Made by a program: the position numbers and the translations under genes. From contig NC_135032.1 of NCBI RefSeq assembly GCF_051020975.1, positions 620,001-684,000 of the forward strand: a stretch of DNA of 64,000 nucleotides. Direction: 5' to 3'. The notes beneath the pieces were generated by a model. That model saw only the letters and a program-made list of their open reading frames with translations, ran no database searches and was not told the origin of the DNA. How positions within the stretch are numbered: the first letter of the stretch is position 1; each line of letters opens with the position of its first letter. The stretch comes from Osmia lignaria lignaria (Eukaryota > Arthropoda > Insecta > Hymenoptera > Megachilidae). Below are positions 63,986 to 64,000 of this stretch, one piece after another.

Positions 63986-64000
63986 TTGCAGATTTATCTC
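63986..64000 (+). repeat. First 15 bp of the next monomer
   Basis: TTGCAGATTTATCTC begins the next unit at the expected 322-bp step, so the array continues beyond the right edge. Confidence 0.95.

Larger units (their letters stand above)
1..64000 (+). repeat. 322-bp satellite DNA array, 198 complete monomers
   Basis: The same 322-bp unit repeats head to tail across the whole window, always in the same orientation. Phase points were read at TTGCAGAT or its variants. Landmarks in order within each unit are TTGCAGAT, the CGAGATAT element, a TTC/TTG pyrimidine tract, CACAGCTAAGCTGGAAGTGG, GTGCAGAGTTATCTC, GGGGCCACGGTGTTTCTG, GGTGCGGCTTCGG, GATATATCTCGA, three A-tracts, and CATAGCTCGCTTCGTTTCC. 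Neighbouring monomers usually differ at a handful of positions. Every departure from 322-bp spacing is a 1-bp deletion, except one 3-bp deletion. Family knowledge: tandem arrays of this size and unit length are typical of eukaryotic centromeric or pericentromeric heterochromatin. Which of these it is cannot be decided from sequence alone. Confidence 0.98.

Noticed and set aside
1..64000. A hidden transposable element or terminal-repeat unit giving the 322-bp period
   Set aside because: No terminal inverted repeats, target-site duplications, poly(A) ends or coding domains occur, and the unit has no boundaries distinct from its neighbours.

Overview
This window contains one thing: an uninterrupted head-to-tail array of a satellite DNA with a 322-bp monomer. 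Using the motif TTGCAGAT (and its variants) as an arbitrary phase point, a 250-bp partial monomer (1-250) is followed by 198 complete monomers (251-63985) and 15 bp of the next. All are on the same strand. The count closes exactly: 198 x 322 minus 21 bp equals 63,735. The 21 bp are eighteen 1-bp deletions and one 3-bp deletion. I saw no unique sequence, protein-coding gene, RNA gene, transposon, CRISPR array or recognisable origin. The short open frames in each monomer start at TTG, carry frameshifts and stops in many copies, and are a by-product of repetition.

The organism is a eukaryote, because tens of kilobases of homogeneous satellite with nested higher-order repeats (HORs) fit centromeric or pericentromeric heterochromatin. 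The species cannot be read from the sequence. One hand-counted monomer is about 39% G+C and has 11 CpG, close to random expectation, so there is no strong CpG decay. That suits an animal with little genome methylation, such as an insect, better than a vertebrate, but this is a weak inference.

Layout. 1-9773: mosaic of reused blocks of 2-8 monomers. 9774-17557: a 12-monomer unit (3,860 bp) present twice, identical as far as I can read, with a 5-monomer repeat nested inside. 17558-19557: transition reusing left-end variants. 19558-22142: eight monomers with many private changes. 22143-25454: 5-monomer HOR, two copies. 25455-42419: domain rich in a CATATTTATCTC variant, with local dimers, trimers, tetramers and a degenerate pentamer. 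42420-50788: mosaic with the GATTCAGCTC variant. 50789-54652: mostly dimeric. 54653-56869: trimeric. 56870-61413: 5-monomer HOR, about 2.8 copies. 61414-64000: mosaic sharing rare variants with the 3-21 kb region.

Inside each monomer are three copies of CGAGATAT (two direct, one inverted), a 22-bp dyad, a pyrimidine tract, an A-tract-rich third, and two related segments that point to an old internal duplication. The window is a record of repeated unequal exchange or segmental amplification. I did not find a new gene system.
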